Source: Bacteroidota bacterium (GTDB lineage: Bacteria; Bacteroidota; Bacteroidia; Chitinophagales; Saprospiraceae). Taken from it: DNA of 64,000 bases. The first letter of the stretch is position 1, and the number at the start of each line of letters is the position of its first letter. The stretch is from NCBI GenBank assembly GCA_024743405.1, contig JANSWP010000010.1, forward strand, positions 1-64,000, read 5' to 3'. The notes under the pieces are model-generated. The model was given only the letters and a program-made list of their open reading frames with translations. It did not search any database and was not told the DNA's origin. Shown in pieces: positions 17,089-26,192 of the stretch. Made by a program: the position numbers and the translations under genes.

Positions 17089-18390
17089 ATGGAACAGAAA
17101 TATCAAGAAACCCTAAATTATTTATTTTCACAATTGCCAATGTTTCAGCGAGTTGGACCAATGGCTTTTAAGAAAGATTTGACCAATACCTTGGCTTTGG
17201 TAGAGGCATTTGGGCATCCCCAAAATGATTTCCCAAGTATTCATATAGCAGGAACCAATGGAAAAGGATCGACAGCCCATATGTTGGCTGCTATTTTACA
17301 AAAAAGAGGTTTTAAAACTGGACTTTATACATCACCACATTATCGAGATTTTCGGGAACGGATAAAGATTAATGGCAAATACATCTCAAAAAAAGAGGTG
17401 ATAGATTTTGTTCAGTACAATAAAGCGCTTTTCGAACAAATAAAGCCTTCCTTTTTTGAAATTACGGTTGCATTAGCCTTTTATCATTTTTCAAAGGAAA
17501 AGGTAGATATTGCAATAATTGAAACTGGGCTAGGAGGGCGGTTGGATTCTACGAATATTATTACCCCTTTGCTTAGTGTTATTACCAATATTAGTTTCGA
17601 CCATATGAATCTATTAGGTAATACTTTACCAGAAATAGCTGGTGAAAAAGCTGGGATTATTAAATCAAAAATCCCTATCATTATAGGCGAAAATCAGCCG
17701 GAATTGAGATCTGTTTTTATTGAAAAAGCAAAAAAAGAAAGTTCACCGATATATTTCGCCCATGAATATTTTAGTGTTGAATTGAAAGGTAATAATATAA
17801 CACATTCCAAATTTGATGTTTTCAAAAACCAGGAACCATATTTAAATAATCTTGCATTGAATCTTCATGGTGTTTACCAAGCAAAAAATTTGGTGACAGT
17901 TATTCAAACTATTGAGATATTAGATCAACAATACCCTCAGTTTAATTCAAAAATAGAAAAGGAAAAATGGTTAGGGTTGAGTGAATTGAAAGATTTGACG
18001 AATATGATGGGGCGGTGGGAAATAATTGGTCAAAACCCTACTATACTTTGCGATAGTGCCCATAATCCTGCAGGGCTTTCATTAGTACTTAGTCAATTAA
18101 ATGAAATAAAATTCGAAAAATTGCATATGGTTTTAGGCTTTGTATCAGATAAATCTTTGGATGAGGTGCTAAAATTATTTCCGAAAAAGGCCAAATATTA
18201 TTTTGCGAAACCGGACATTCCAAGAGGAATGGATGCAAAACAACTAAGGGCAGAGGCTAAGCATTTTGAACTAAAGGGACGTACATATGTCTCCGTGAAA
18301 AATGCCTTGAAAGCAGCCAAACGTGCTGCAACTCCAAATGATTTAATATATGTTGGCGGTAGTATTTTTGTGGTGGCAGAGGTGATTTGA
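17089..18390 (+). CDS. folC: folylpolyglutamate synthase / dihydrofolate synthase
   Basis: The 433-residue Mur-ligase-type enzyme adds glutamate to (dihydro)folates in the cytoplasm. It has the P-loop AGTNGKGSTAHML, the family motif TSPHYRDFRERIKING, the ribose/ATP motif TGLGGRLDSTN and the second-domain motif LCDSAHNPAGL. Length is normal for FolC. The start ATG is 11 bp after the preceding hairpin. The gene has no partner from the folate pathway nearby. Confidence 0.95.
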   Translation: MEQKYQETLNYLFSQLPMFQRVGPMAFKKDLTNTLALVEAFGHPQNDFPSIHIAGTNGKGSTAHMLAAILQKRGFKTGLYTSPHYRDFRERIKINGKYISKKEVIDFVQYNKALFEQIKPSFFEITVALAFYHFSKEKVDIAIIETGLGGRLDSTNIITPLLSVITNISFDHMNLLGNTLPEIAGEKAGIIKSKIPIIIGENQPELRSVFIEKAKKESSPIYFAHEYFSVELKGNNITHSKFDVFKNQEPYLNNLALNLHGVYQAKNLVTVIQTIEILDQQYPQFNSKIEKEKWLGLSELKDLTNMMGRWEIIGQNPTILCDSAHNPAGLSLVLSQLNEIKFEKLHMVLGFVSDKSLDEVLKLFPKKAKYYFAKPDIPRGMDAKQLRAEAKHFELKGRTYVSVKNALKAAKRAATPNDLIYVGGSIFVVAEVI

Positions 18391-18410
18391 CGTTTCTAAA
18401 AACGTTTTTT
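18390..18410 (+). terminator. short terminator hairpin after folC
   Basis: ACGTTT (18390-18395) pairs with AAACGT (18400-18405) over a CTAA loop, followed by five more T. It overlaps the last base of the folC stop codon and stands between convergent genes. Confidence 0.6.
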
Positions 18411-19023
18411 AGTCTGCTATTTCCGCATCCTCAAGAATGTAATTTAAGTAATATAGATCTGTATCATTCAATTTCAATCTTCCGCGAAAAGAAATTACTT
18501 CATCTTGCTTTAACACCCGGTCAATTTTTTTCTTCATTTTAATGTCCATAATGGTTTCAGGACCAGCCATACCGCAAAAAAAGCAAGCGCTAAAAGGGTT
18601 GGCGGAAAGGACAATCATCGTTTCATCTCCAGTTTCTTCAATCGGAATGATGTAACCTTTGATTTCGATTTTTTGACCATCCAATCTTTTTATGGAGGGG
18701 TGAAAAAGCGGGTAGGGGACAAAAGCTTGTACTTCTTCGGTGTAAATTTCATTGAACTTTACGTGAGCTAAATCCTTCCAGGTGACATTTAACGTTCCAG
18801 ATTTATTCTTTTCATAGACTATGGTGTCAATTAATTCTTCTTCAGAAAAAGTATTTTCTAACGAATCAACTGTATCAAATATGGATGTTTTTGGCTCTTC
18901 GATTACGGGTTGTTCAGGAATGTCCGATGGCAAATCAGTTTCCTGAATGGTTTTGTTTAGGTTGAAAAATAAATAATAACCTAACCCCAAACAGAGTAGA
19001 AATCCAATAACGTAATATTTCAT
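18409..19023 (-). CDS. DUF3299-like membrane-anchored protein
   Basis: The 204-residue product has one N-terminal membrane anchor (about 3-20), a Pro/Glu-rich linker (about 25-80) and a small beta-rich domain with YPLFHPSIKRLDGQKIEIKG, a CFFCG cysteine pair and AGPETIMDI. This layout matches DUF3299 proteins, often found near metal or lipoprotein transport genes. The CxxC pair could bind a metal or cycle redox state in the periplasm. Here it lies alone, downstream of rplT on the same strand but behind a terminator. Confidence 0.75.
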   Translation of the reverse strand: MKYYVIGFLLCLGLGYYLFFNLNKTIQETDLPSDIPEQPVIEEPKTSIFDTVDSLENTFSEEELIDTIVYEKNKSGTLNVTWKDLAHVKFNEIYTEEVQAFVPYPLFHPSIKRLDGQKIEIKGYIIPIEETGDETMIVLSANPFSACFFCGMAGPETIMDIKMKKKIDRVLKQDEVISFRGRLKLNDTDLYYLNYILEDAEIAD

Positions 19024-19063
19024 TTTATATAATTTGAATCTTCAATAGAATTTCAAATACAAA

Positions 19064-19096
19064 AAAAGGGAAATGACATGACATCATTTCCCTTTT
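19064..19096 (-). terminator. terminator of rpmI-rplT
   Basis: The 13-bp arms 19064-19076 and 19084-19096 (AAAAGGGAAATGA and complement) follow the rplT stop by 22 bases. On the minus strand the stem ends in a run of T. Confidence 0.85.
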
Positions 19097-19117
19097 AAGA
19101 ATATAATAACTCAAAAT

Positions 19118-19465
19118 TTATCCTTTTACTTTATCCACAATCGCTTTAAAAGTTTCAGGATGGTTCATCGCTAAATCAGCGAGTACCTTTCTATTGAGAT
19201 CAATGTTACTTTCTGATAATTTATGAATCAGTCTGGAATAAGAGATTCCTTCTTGACGAGCAGCAGCATTAATTCTGGCAATCCAAAGTCTTCTGAATGC
19301 TCGTTTTTTATTTCTTCTGTCACGGTATGCATAACCTAATGCTTTTTCAACCGCGTTTTTGGCTACTGTCCAGACGTTTTTTCTGGCACCCCAGTAACCT
19401 TTTGCCATTTTCATGATTTTCTTGCGACGTTTTCTAGACGCAACAGCATTTACTGACCTAGGCAT
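19118..19465 (-). CDS. rplT: 50S ribosomal protein bL20
   Basis: The 115-residue basic protein begins [17 protein letters not shown] and contains [20 protein letters not shown], the hallmark of bL20, which binds 23S rRNA early in large-subunit assembly and represses its own synthesis in several bacteria. It follows rpmI by 143 bp. That spacer holds a possible regulatory hairpin, listed separately. Confidence 0.98.
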   Translation of the reverse strand: MPRSVNAVASRKRRKKIMKMAKGYWGARKNVWTVAKNAVEKALGYAYRDRRNKKRAFRRLWIARINAAARQEGISYSRLIHKLSESNIDLNRKVLADLAMNHPETFKAIVDKVKG

Positions 19466-19485
19466 AATTTTTTGATTTTTAGTGC

Positions 19486-19539
19486 AGTACGGAGATTCCC
19501 GAAAAATTGTATCCCGATAGAATGCTTACCTCCCGTACT
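19486..19539 (-). promoter_or_regulatory. hairpin between rpmI and rplT, possible L20 regulatory leader
   Basis: AGTACGGAG (19486-19494) pairs with CTCCCGTACT (19530-19539) with one bulged base. The enclosed loop, on the minus strand, carries TCGGGA twice. The stem lies 21-74 bases upstream of the rplT start. A structured spacer in front of rplT fits autoregulation by bL20 known from other phyla, but no match to a described leader is claimed. Confidence 0.4.
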
Positions 19540-19608
19540 CTCGTTAAAAAATGATTTTGAGACATTATTATCCCCACGTTTTGAAAGGATAATTTTTAAT
19601 GATGTCTC

Positions 19609-19806
19609 TTACTTTAAGCAAAGTAATTTTTTTACTCTTGTTTCATCAGCAGCACTAACTGTAGTGGAACCTCTAAGATTCAATTTTGCTTTTTTACTTT
19701 TGTTTCTCATCATGTGAGAAGTGTAAGCCTGAAACCGCTTAACTTTCCCTGATCCAGTGATTCTAAATCGCTTTTTCGCACTGGAATGTGTCTTCATTTT
19801 TGGCAT
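19609..19806 (-). CDS. rpmI: 50S ribosomal protein bL35
   Basis: The 65-residue basic protein begins [20 protein letters not shown] and has the bL35 pattern to its end. It precedes rplT as usual, but infC and thrS, which normally stand upstream, are absent: sucA is the upstream gene. A TATCTTCG about 28-35 bases before the ATG on the minus strand resembles the Bacteroidota -7 box, so the pair probably has its own promoter. Confidence 0.97.
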   Translation of the reverse strand: MPKMKTHSSAKKRFRITGSGKVKRFQAYTSHMMRNKSKKAKLNLRGSTTVSAADETRVKKLLCLK

Positions 19807-19948
19807 AATTCAATGCTTTTTGTTTAAAAGAGGCGCGAAGATAAGAAAAGGAGGATGGAATCCTAAATTCCTTAACAAAAAATTGCGCGTTACTATTTTC
19901 TTGATTCGTTCCTTCTATAGGAGATCCGAATGCCCTCAAAAGTATATA

Positions 19949-22705
19949 TTAGCTAAAGGATCGATTGACGATGCTTGCTTGAGTATCTTCATGCACTTTT
20001 TTAAATCCAGTAGCAGGGGAGGCACTCGTTTTTCTAGCTACTAATTCCATTTTCATTTCACCACAATACCAAGATAACACATATTGCCACCCGCCCATAT
20101 TGCCAGGTTCTTCTTGTACCCATCTGACTTTAGCATTAGTATATTTTTTAAATATACTCTCAAGTTTAATCAAAGGCATTGGATACAATTGTTCAACTCT
20201 TACGATTGCAACATCGTCTCGTTTATCAGCTCGTTTTTTTGCCAACAAATCGAAATAAATTTTACCGGAACAAAGTAAAAGTGTTTTGACCTTCTTCGCA
20301 CTTTTGGCATCAATTGAAGGATCATCTATAACTTCTTGAAATTTAGTACTCGTCACAAAATCATCAATATTAGAGATGACCTCAGGATGTCTAAGTCCAG
20401 ACTTTGGGGTCATTACGATTAATGGCTTTCGGAAGGGTCGCGCCAATTGTCTTCTCAATATATGGAAGAAATTAGCTGGTGTGGTACAATTTGCAACTGT
20501 CATATTGAACTCTGCACAAAGTTGTAAAAACCGCTCCATCCGAGCACTTGAATGCTCTGGTCCTTGACCTTCATAACCGTGTGGCAATAGCATGACCAGA
20601 CCACTCATTCTTTGCCATTTACTTTCCCCTGCGGAAAGGTATTGATCCACTATTGTTTGGGCACCATTGTAAAAATCTCCAAATTGAGCTTCCCAAACCA
20701 CTAAGTGATCGGGGGTAGCAAGAGAATATCCGTATTCGAATCCTAATACGCCAAATTCTGATAATAGAGAATTATATATCAAGAATTTACCCTGATTTTC
20801 CTGGATGTGATTTATTCTAATGTATTCTTTTTCCGTTCCTTCTTCATGAAAAACAGCATGTCTATGACTAAATGTTCCCCGACCTACATCTTGTCCACTC
20901 ATTCTCACATTTTTCCCTTCGACCAGAATAGAGGCATAGGCCAATAACTCTGCCATCCCCCAGTCTAGTCGTTGCTCTGCCCATAATTTATGGGCATTTT
21001 TTAGCACACGCTTTATCTTACCAACGGCTTTAAAGTCTTTTGGGATTTCTAGATATTTTTCAACTATGTTTTCAATTGATTCTTTCGAAATCCCTGTTTC
21101 TGGTGATTGCTCAAAATCTTTGATAGTAGTTGGTGTTAATTTCAATTTTCGCCAAGCATCTTCTGGCGCCTGATATTCGTAGGGTAGAGGTTTTTCTCTA
21201 ACTTCATCTAAATGTAATTGTAACTTCTTCCAGAAATCTTTCTCTAAAGATTCAGCGATTTCTTTTTCCAAATCTCCACGTTCAATTAATTTTTTACTAT
21301 ACAGTTCTCTCGGATTTGGATGTTTCTTTATGGTATTGTACATCTCCGGCTGCGTGAATTTTGGATCATCCCCTTCGTTATGTCCATGTCTTCGGTAGCA
21401 AACCATATCAACAAAGACATCGGTATTAAATTTTTGTCGATACTCCATCGCTAATTCAGCAACAAAAATTACCGCCTCAGGGTCATCTCCATTTACATGG
21501 AAAACAGGCGCTTGAACTAGACTTGCAACCCCAGTCGAATAAGTGGAAGACCGGGCATCATGCCAATCTGTAGTAAAACCAATTTGATTATTTATGACAA
21601 AATGGAGGGTTCCACCTGTATAATAGCCTTCCAATTGACTCATTTGAACTGTCTCATAGACAACTCCTTGACCTGCAATAGCCGCATCTCCATGAATCAA
21701 AATTGGTAAAATTGAATCGTATTTACTATTATATAGAATATCTGCTTTGGCTCTTGCAAAACCTTCCACAATCGGGTCTACACTTTCTAGGTGAGATGGA
21801 TTTGGAACCAGTTTTAGATGGACTTTTTTATTGGAAGTCGTTTCTACTTGTGAAGAAAACCCAAGGTGGTATTTTACGTCTCCATCTCCAAAACTCAAAT
21901 CAGGCACAGCAGTACCTTCAAATTCATTAAAGATTTGTTGGTAGGTTTTGCCCATAATATTTGCCAAAACATTCAATCTTCCCCTATGGGCCATTCCTAT
22001 TACGAACTCTTCTACCCCTAAATCTGCCCCAGTATTAATAATTGCATCCAAAGCGGGTATGGCAGTCTCTCCTCCTTCCAATGAAAATCTTTTTTGACCT
22101 ACATATTTGGTATGTAAGAAGCTTTCAAAACCAACTGCCCCATTCAATTTGGATAATATTCGCCTCTTTTTATCATTACTGATTCCATATTGTGGTTGGG
22201 TCATACCTTCCTCAATTTTCTGCCGAAGCCATCTTCTATCCTCTCTTTTTTCAATTTGGTGATATTCAAAGCCGATATTACCACAGTAGATTTTGTCCAA
22301 TTGGGCGATGATCTCCTTTAAAGTAGCATTTTTTAATCCTTTTATTTCGTTGCCCGCCTGAAATACGGTATTCAAATCAGATTCTGTAAGACCAAAATCA
22401 GACAAATCTAAATCAGGGCGACGATCTCTCCTTTTTCTAATTGGATTAGTGGTTGACCTTAAATGTCCTCGATTTCTATAAGCTTTGATAATACTCCATA
22501 CCTGGCGTTCTTTCTCTAAATGAATAGGGTCTGAAGCAGTTGGAACCTTCGTTTGTTTGGCTCCATTCCCATTGGAACCGAAGTCAAACCCCTTGAAAAA
22601 TACACGCCATCCTTCTTCAACAGAATCGGGGTCTTTTTGGTATTGCTCATATAGTGATTCTATGAAACTTGGATGAGCATTAAAAACAAATGAGTAATCA
22701 GCCAT
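19949..22705 (-). CDS. sucA: 2-oxoglutarate dehydrogenase E1 component
   Basis: The 918-residue thiamine-diphosphate enzyme decarboxylates 2-oxoglutarate in the TCA cycle. Seen are the N-terminal binding helix (YSFVFNAHPSFIESLYEQYQ), GVEEFVIGMAHRGRLNVLAN, HGDAAIAGQGVVYE, the thiamine motif with VNNQIGFTT and the C-terminal QEEPGNMGGW. Length fits the family. The E2 gene (sucB) is not next to it; rpmI-rplT follow. It probably works with lpdA-type E3, one copy of which lies at the right end of this window. Confidence 0.97.
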   Translation of the reverse strand: MADYSFVFNAHPSFIESLYEQYQKDPDSVEEGWRVFFKGFDFGSNGNGAKQTKVPTASDPIHLEKERQVWSIIKAYRNRGHLRSTTNPIRKRRDRRPDLDLSDFGLTESDLNTVFQAGNEIKGLKNATLKEIIAQLDKIYCGNIGFEYHQIEKREDRRWLRQKIEEGMTQPQYGISNDKKRRILSKLNGAVGFESFLHTKYVGQKRFSLEGGETAIPALDAIINTGADLGVEEFVIGMAHRGRLNVLANIMGKTYQQIFNEFEGTAVPDLSFGDGDVKYHLGFSSQVETTSNKKVHLKLVPNPSHLESVDPIVEGFARAKADILYNSKYDSILPILIHGDAAIAGQGVVYETVQMSQLEGYYTGGTLHFVINNQIGFTTDWHDARSSTYSTGVASLVQAPVFHVNGDDPEAVIFVAELAMEYRQKFNTDVFVDMVCYRRHGHNEGDDPKFTQPEMYNTIKKHPNPRELYSKKLIERGDLEKEIAESLEKDFWKKLQLHLDEVREKPLPYEYQAPEDAWRKLKLTPTTIKDFEQSPETGISKESIENIVEKYLEIPKDFKAVGKIKRVLKNAHKLWAEQRLDWGMAELLAYASILVEGKNVRMSGQDVGRGTFSHRHAVFHEEGTEKEYIRINHIQENQGKFLIYNSLLSEFGVLGFEYGYSLATPDHLVVWEAQFGDFYNGAQTIVDQYLSAGESKWQRMSGLVMLLPHGYEGQGPEHSSARMERFLQLCAEFNMTVANCTTPANFFHILRRQLARPFRKPLIVMTPKSGLRHPEVISNIDDFVTSTKFQEVIDDPSIDAKSAKKVKTLLLCSGKIYFDLLAKKRADKRDDVAIVRVEQLYPMPLIKLESIFKKYTNAKVRWVQEEPGNMGGWQYVLSWYCGEMKMELVARKTSASPATGFKKVHEDTQASIVNRSFS

Positions 22706-23208
22706 TGTGATTTATATATTATATGAAATAGTAGTTTTTCATCATCTCCAATTTCAAAAAACTTGCCCTTTTTAATGGAAACTTGATCCTTTTTAATTTG
22801 GTTGGCAAAGGTTTTTAGAAATTGGGCACGAATATCGGAGTTTTTTGGAAAAGATGTTGGTCTATTATGAGCAGTTTTAAACATTAGACTTGTTTCTAAA
22901 TAACAAATTGATTTATGAAAATATCTTTTCTCCTAACACTTACGCTTTTTTCGACTCTTACCTTTGGGGACGAAGCTAAAAAGAGCCTCGTCTGAGTAAA
23001 AAATCTAAATTTCAAACATTCAATTCGTATTTGAGAACAAGTCTATTTTATACATGTATTGAAATAGGATATCTAAATACAAAAATCTAATTTTGCTGGA
23101 ATCGAATTTTTCCTCCTCCCTTCATTCAAATAACCCAAAAAAGTACCAAGCTAAAATTTGATGTGGGTAATAATTGCTTGGGTCTTAAATATTTTAAAAT
23201 CATTAAAA
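22706..23208. other. intergenic stretch of about 500 bp
   Basis: This divergent region between sucA (minus) and the DinB/YfiT gene (plus) contains one degenerate palindromic repeat (copy B, 22936-22997). A pyrimidine stretch TTTTTCCTCCTCCCTT at 23107-23122 matches the right end of repeat copies C and E and may be another repeat trace. No other gene is supported. Confidence 0.5.
22936..22997 (-). repeat. palindromic repeat copy B (degenerate core only)
   Basis: Read on the minus strand, AGACGAGGC, a central CCCAAAGGTA and a final AAGCG align with the core of the repeats at 25283 and 35756. The stretches between differ, and outer arms are hard to recognise. Confidence 0.5.
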
Positions 23209-23760
23209 ATGCCTGTAGATTCAAAAGAATTAGAAAAACTCAAATATCCAATTGGTCGTTTTCAGTTTGTATCGAACTATACAAGGAAACAAAAGAAAGA
23301 TTTTCTCCAGAAAATTGAAGTATTACCTTCAAAATTATCTTCACTAGTTGAAGGGTGGGATGAGGAAAAACTCAACACTCCCTATCGTCCAGAAGGTTGG
23401 TCTGTTAAGCAATTGCTTCACCATATACCAGATAGCCATATGAATAGTTATGTTCGATTTAAATGGACATTGACGGAAGAAAAGCCAATAATTAAAGCCT
23501 ATTATGAAGCAAGATGGGCTGAAATAATAGATTCGAGTGAAACCCCAGTTAGCATTTCACTGGATTTATTAAAAAATTTACACAAAAGGTGGATGATATT
23601 AATGAATAATCTGACAGACGATCAATGGAAATGTTCATTTATTCATCCTGAATCAAATCGAGAAATTACACTTGAAGAATTAATGCCTTTGTATGCTTGG
23701 CATTCTGAACATCATTTTGAGCATATTAATCAGCTAAAAATCAGAATGGGTTGGGATTGA
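23209..23760 (+). CDS. DinB/YfiT-family metal-dependent hydrolase or transferase
   Basis: From ATG 23209 the product is 183 residues and begins MPVDSKELEKLKYPIGRF, which is the usual YfiT start; an in-frame ATG at 23158 would add a hydrophobic stretch with no family support. The four-helix DinB bundle has metal-ligand histidines in VKQLLHHIPDSHMNSY and YAWHSEHHFEHINQL. Bacillus YfiT-like members act as bacillithiol or thiol S-transferases; the substrate here is unknown. It is convergent with dapB, only three bases apart. Confidence 0.88.
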   Translation: MPVDSKELEKLKYPIGRFQFVSNYTRKQKKDFLQKIEVLPSKLSSLVEGWDEEKLNTPYRPEGWSVKQLLHHIPDSHMNSYVRFKWTLTEEKPIIKAYYEARWAEIIDSSETPVSISLDLLKNLHKRWMILMNNLTDDQWKCSFIHPESNREITLEELMPLYAWHSEHHFEHINQLKIRMGWD

Positions 23761-23763
23761 GCC

Positions 23764-24480
23764 TTAAAACCCAAGCATATCATTCATTTCAAAATAGCCT
23801 TTTTTCCCTCTAATCCATTCGGCAGCTAGTATCGCACCACTGGCAAAACCTTCTCTGGAGTGAGCTGTATGTTTTATTTCAATAGAATCAATATTGGAAA
23901 AATAAGTGATGTTATGTGTGCCGGGTACTTTATCAATCCTTTTAGAAATAAGTGATAGGTCTTCTATCGCTTTTTCAGCTTCGTTTACCCAATTTGTTTT
24001 TCGTTCCAAATTTTCGATGATCCCTTCTGCTAGGGTGATACCCGTACCACTTGGTGCATCCAATTTTTGAGTATGGTGAATTTCTTCCATGGTTACGTTA
24101 TACTCAGGATGAGCATTCATCATTTTAGCTAATTGTTTATTGATCGCAAAAAAGATATTCACGCCAATACTGAAATTAGAAGCATACAAAAAAGCTCCAT
24201 TGTTCTCTTTACAAATATATTTAGCTTCCTCCAATTTGTCTAACCAGGCTGTTGTTCCCGAAACAACTGGAACTCCTGCAATCAAACATTTTTTGATGTT
24301 TGCATAAGCACTTTTAGGGCCGCTAAATTCAATGGCAACATCAGCTTGACTTAAGTTTTTTATAGTAAAATCAGGTAAGTTAGAGCTGGTTATCTTAAGT
24401 ACAATTTCATGCCCTTTCTTTATGGCTAATTGTTCAATAATACGTCCCATTTTACCGTATCCAATAATGGCGATTTGCAT
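23764..24480 (-). CDS. dapB: 4-hydroxy-tetrahydrodipicolinate reductase
   Basis: The enzyme reduces hydroxytetrahydrodipicolinate in the lysine and diaminopimelate pathway. I place the start at ATG 24480 (MQIAIIGYGKMGRII, 238 residues), since the nucleotide-binding GYGKMG must lie at the N-terminus; an upstream ATG at 24528 would add 16 unrelated residues. Seen are SGTTAWLD, the catalytic block EEIHHTQKLDAPSGTGITLAE and a C-terminal HSREGFASGAILAAEWI. A minus-strand TACCTTCG near 24695 may be its promoter, with a 5' leader of about 200 bases. Confidence 0.95.
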   Translation of the reverse strand: MQIAIIGYGKMGRIIEQLAIKKGHEIVLKITSSNLPDFTIKNLSQADVAIEFSGPKSAYANIKKCLIAGVPVVSGTTAWLDKLEEAKYICKENNGAFLYASNFSIGVNIFFAINKQLAKMMNAHPEYNVTMEEIHHTQKLDAPSGTGITLAEGIIENLERKTNWVNEAEKAIEDLSLISKRIDKVPGTHNITYFSNIDSIEIKHTAHSREGFASGAILAAEWIRGKKGYFEMNDMLGF

Positions 24481-24619
24481 AGTTATAGATGATTTTATTA
24501 TATGAATATAGAGTTTTTGACCTGACAAAAATGCTCCAGTCTAAATGATGTTTGTTGCAATTACTTCATCTACTTACCTTTCTCTGGCTGACATAGCAAT
24601 AAACAAATAAGCACTGTTT

Positions 24620-24651
24620 AGCCCTCCTATTAATTTGGGAGGGCTTTTTTT
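24620..24651 (+). terminator. orphan intrinsic terminator
   Basis: AGCCCTCC (24620-24627) pairs with GGAGGGCT (24638-24645), followed by seven T. It is a textbook plus-strand terminator, but the nearest plus-strand gene upstream ends at 23760, with dapB on the other strand in between, so it points to an unannotated transcript. Confidence 0.75.
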
Positions 24652-24843
24652 CTATTGTATTATTTTTCTTTTCAGTCCGCTCAAATTTGGCGCGAAGGTA
24701 ATTTAACTGTTTAATTCTCATTAAAATAAAAGCAAAAAACAATTTAGTCAGTGTCTACTCTAAACATTTGAAAGTATTAGCATTCCATCATTTTAATTAC
24801 TGGTAAGGAATAATGCATTCTTAAAATGAATAGGATATAGCTT

Positions 24844-24872
24844 TTGCAAGTTGAACTAAAATTTTAAATTTG
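24844..24872 (+). promoter_or_regulatory. probable promoter of tRNA-Pro
   Basis: TAAATTTG (24865-24872) matches the Bacteroidota -7 consensus TAnnTTTG, and a TTG at 24844-24846 stands 18 bases before it. The tRNA begins about 100 bases further on. Confidence 0.5.
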
Positions 24873-24980
24873 CGTCTTTTTTAAATAATACCTAAAGTCG
24901 GTATTAAGCAGTTCAGAAAGGTTATAATTTCTAAATCAAATTTAGGAACTTAAAACGGTGAACTCTGAACAAGAAAAGTT

Positions 24981-25057
<77 letters not shown>

Positions 25058-25060
25058 AAA

Positions 25061-25094
25061 AGTCCTGTAAGTCTTTGATTTACAGGGCTTTTTT
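25061..25094 (+). terminator. terminator of tRNA-Pro
   Basis: AGTCCTGTAA (25061-25070) pairs with TTACAGGGCT (25080-25089) with one G-T pair, followed by six T in all. Confidence 0.85.
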
Positions 25095-25282
25095 GTTTTA
25101 GGAGTATCATTGCTGTTAAAACAAGTTTTTGTTTAAAAACTTGTTTTAACCAACCCCATCAGCTTGCCGCGAGGAGTTCATTTTTTATTATAAAAACGAT
25201 GAATAATGGTGGAAAAGGACTTACTTACAAACATATTCTATAATAAAGCCTATAAAGTGCTGGCTAATTTATTCTTATTTAA

Positions 25283-25442
25283 GGGAGGAGGAAAAATATA
25301 ACCTACCCATTTTACTTGTTATTTTTCCTTTATGCATCGTTGAAAATACTCGCCATACCTATGGGTATGTCTGCGTTTTTTGCCTCGTCTAAAGAAAAAT
25401 TAACTCCCTAAAATTTGGGTAGCTTATTTATTTCCCTCTCCC
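25283..25442 (-). repeat. palindromic repeat copy C (TAA-flanked), overlapping a gene end
   Basis: The 160-bp element starts GGGAGGAGGAAAAATA and ends TTTCCCTCTCCC. Each end is followed outward by TAA as a direct repeat (25280-25282 and 25443-25445). The core 25335-25390, read on the minus strand, is nearly identical to that of copy E (AGACGAGGCAAAAAAC...GGTATGGCGAGTATTTT). The right end contributes the last four codons and the stop of the DUF5995 gene. Confidence 0.85.
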
Positions 25443-26192
25443 TAACCTGTCGAATGCTTTAATTTTATCTGATGGCTTACCTCGTTCTCCAATTCTAATT
25501 ATTATTAAAAAAATCTTCACTAAGGTTCCATAATTTGTTAGTCTTTTTGAGAGTTCTAAAACTTTTCTATCTCTTTTATTAATCAAATCTACTTTCTCTA
25601 ATTCCATTTTTCCAACTATAGATTTTGAGAGTATCCAAGCTTCATCTCTTGCTATTTGCATACTAAAATTGATAATGTAGTCATCAACCTTTTTGAAGAA
25701 CTTTATGATTCTGAATAAGGTCGGCCAAATTTCTGCCAAATCTCTTTGAACTTCATCTATTAGCGATGATAATATATCATTTATTTTATTGAAATCTGAT
25801 TGTAAATTTTCTAGTGTTCTTTCATCTGAAATTTCTGCGGCGGCTATTCCTAAATCTAAATTTATATGGGCATTCATTCCTAATAATAAATGCTGAAGAA
25901 CGATTAGGCTTTTATTTTCTGAAGATTGAAAAGCATATTTCCAGGAGTCAGTTACCTGCTTTCCTTCCTTAAACTTACTATACGCAGACAAATACCTATT
26001 TGCAAATACTACATCTAACTTTTCCATTCTTTCATCATCTTCAAAATAATTGGTATTCAATCTATCTTTTACTGTCAGTGTAACATTATGATACAAAGCG
26101 GCAAAATAACCTAATGCACTTTCTTCTTTCTTTGACTTTTGAATAATCGCCTCTAAATTTATTATTACTTCATCTATTGTTTTTGCTGTCAT
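25428..26192 (-). CDS. DUF5995 family protein
   Basis: The 254-residue protein shows the family pattern TIDEVIINLEAII, GYFAALYHNVT, MEKLDVVFANRYLSAY and LQHLLLGMNAHINLDLGIAAA. It is all-helical with several His and Asp residues (GMNAHINLDL) that could bind a metal, but the function of the family is unknown to me. No signal peptide or membrane segment is clear, apart from one hydrophobic helix near the end. The final GRGK and the stop codon lie inside the repeat at 25283-25442, so the native C-terminus may have been replaced. Confidence 0.85.
   Translation of the reverse strand: MTAKTIDEVIINLEAIIQKSKKEESALGYFAALYHNVTLTVKDRLNTNYFEDDERMEKLDVVFANRYLSAYSKFKEGKQVTDSWKYAFQSSENKSLIVLQHLLLGMNAHINLDLGIAAAEISDERTLENLQSDFNKINDILSSLIDEVQRDLAEIWPTLFRIIKFFKKVDDYIINFSMQIARDEAWILSKSIVGKMELEKVDLINKRDRKVLELSKRLTNYGTLVKIFLIIIRIGERGKPSDKIKAFDRLGRGK

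Noticed and set aside
22660-22884. Minus-strand open frame of 74 codons overlapping the start of sucA
   Set aside because: It overlaps the conserved N-terminus of sucA in another frame, has no family and no start signal.
23107-23122. Pyrimidine run TTTTTCCTCCTCCCTT resembling the right end of repeats C and E
   Set aside because: Without a matching left end or TAA flank it could be a chance pyrimidine run; noted only in the gap entry.
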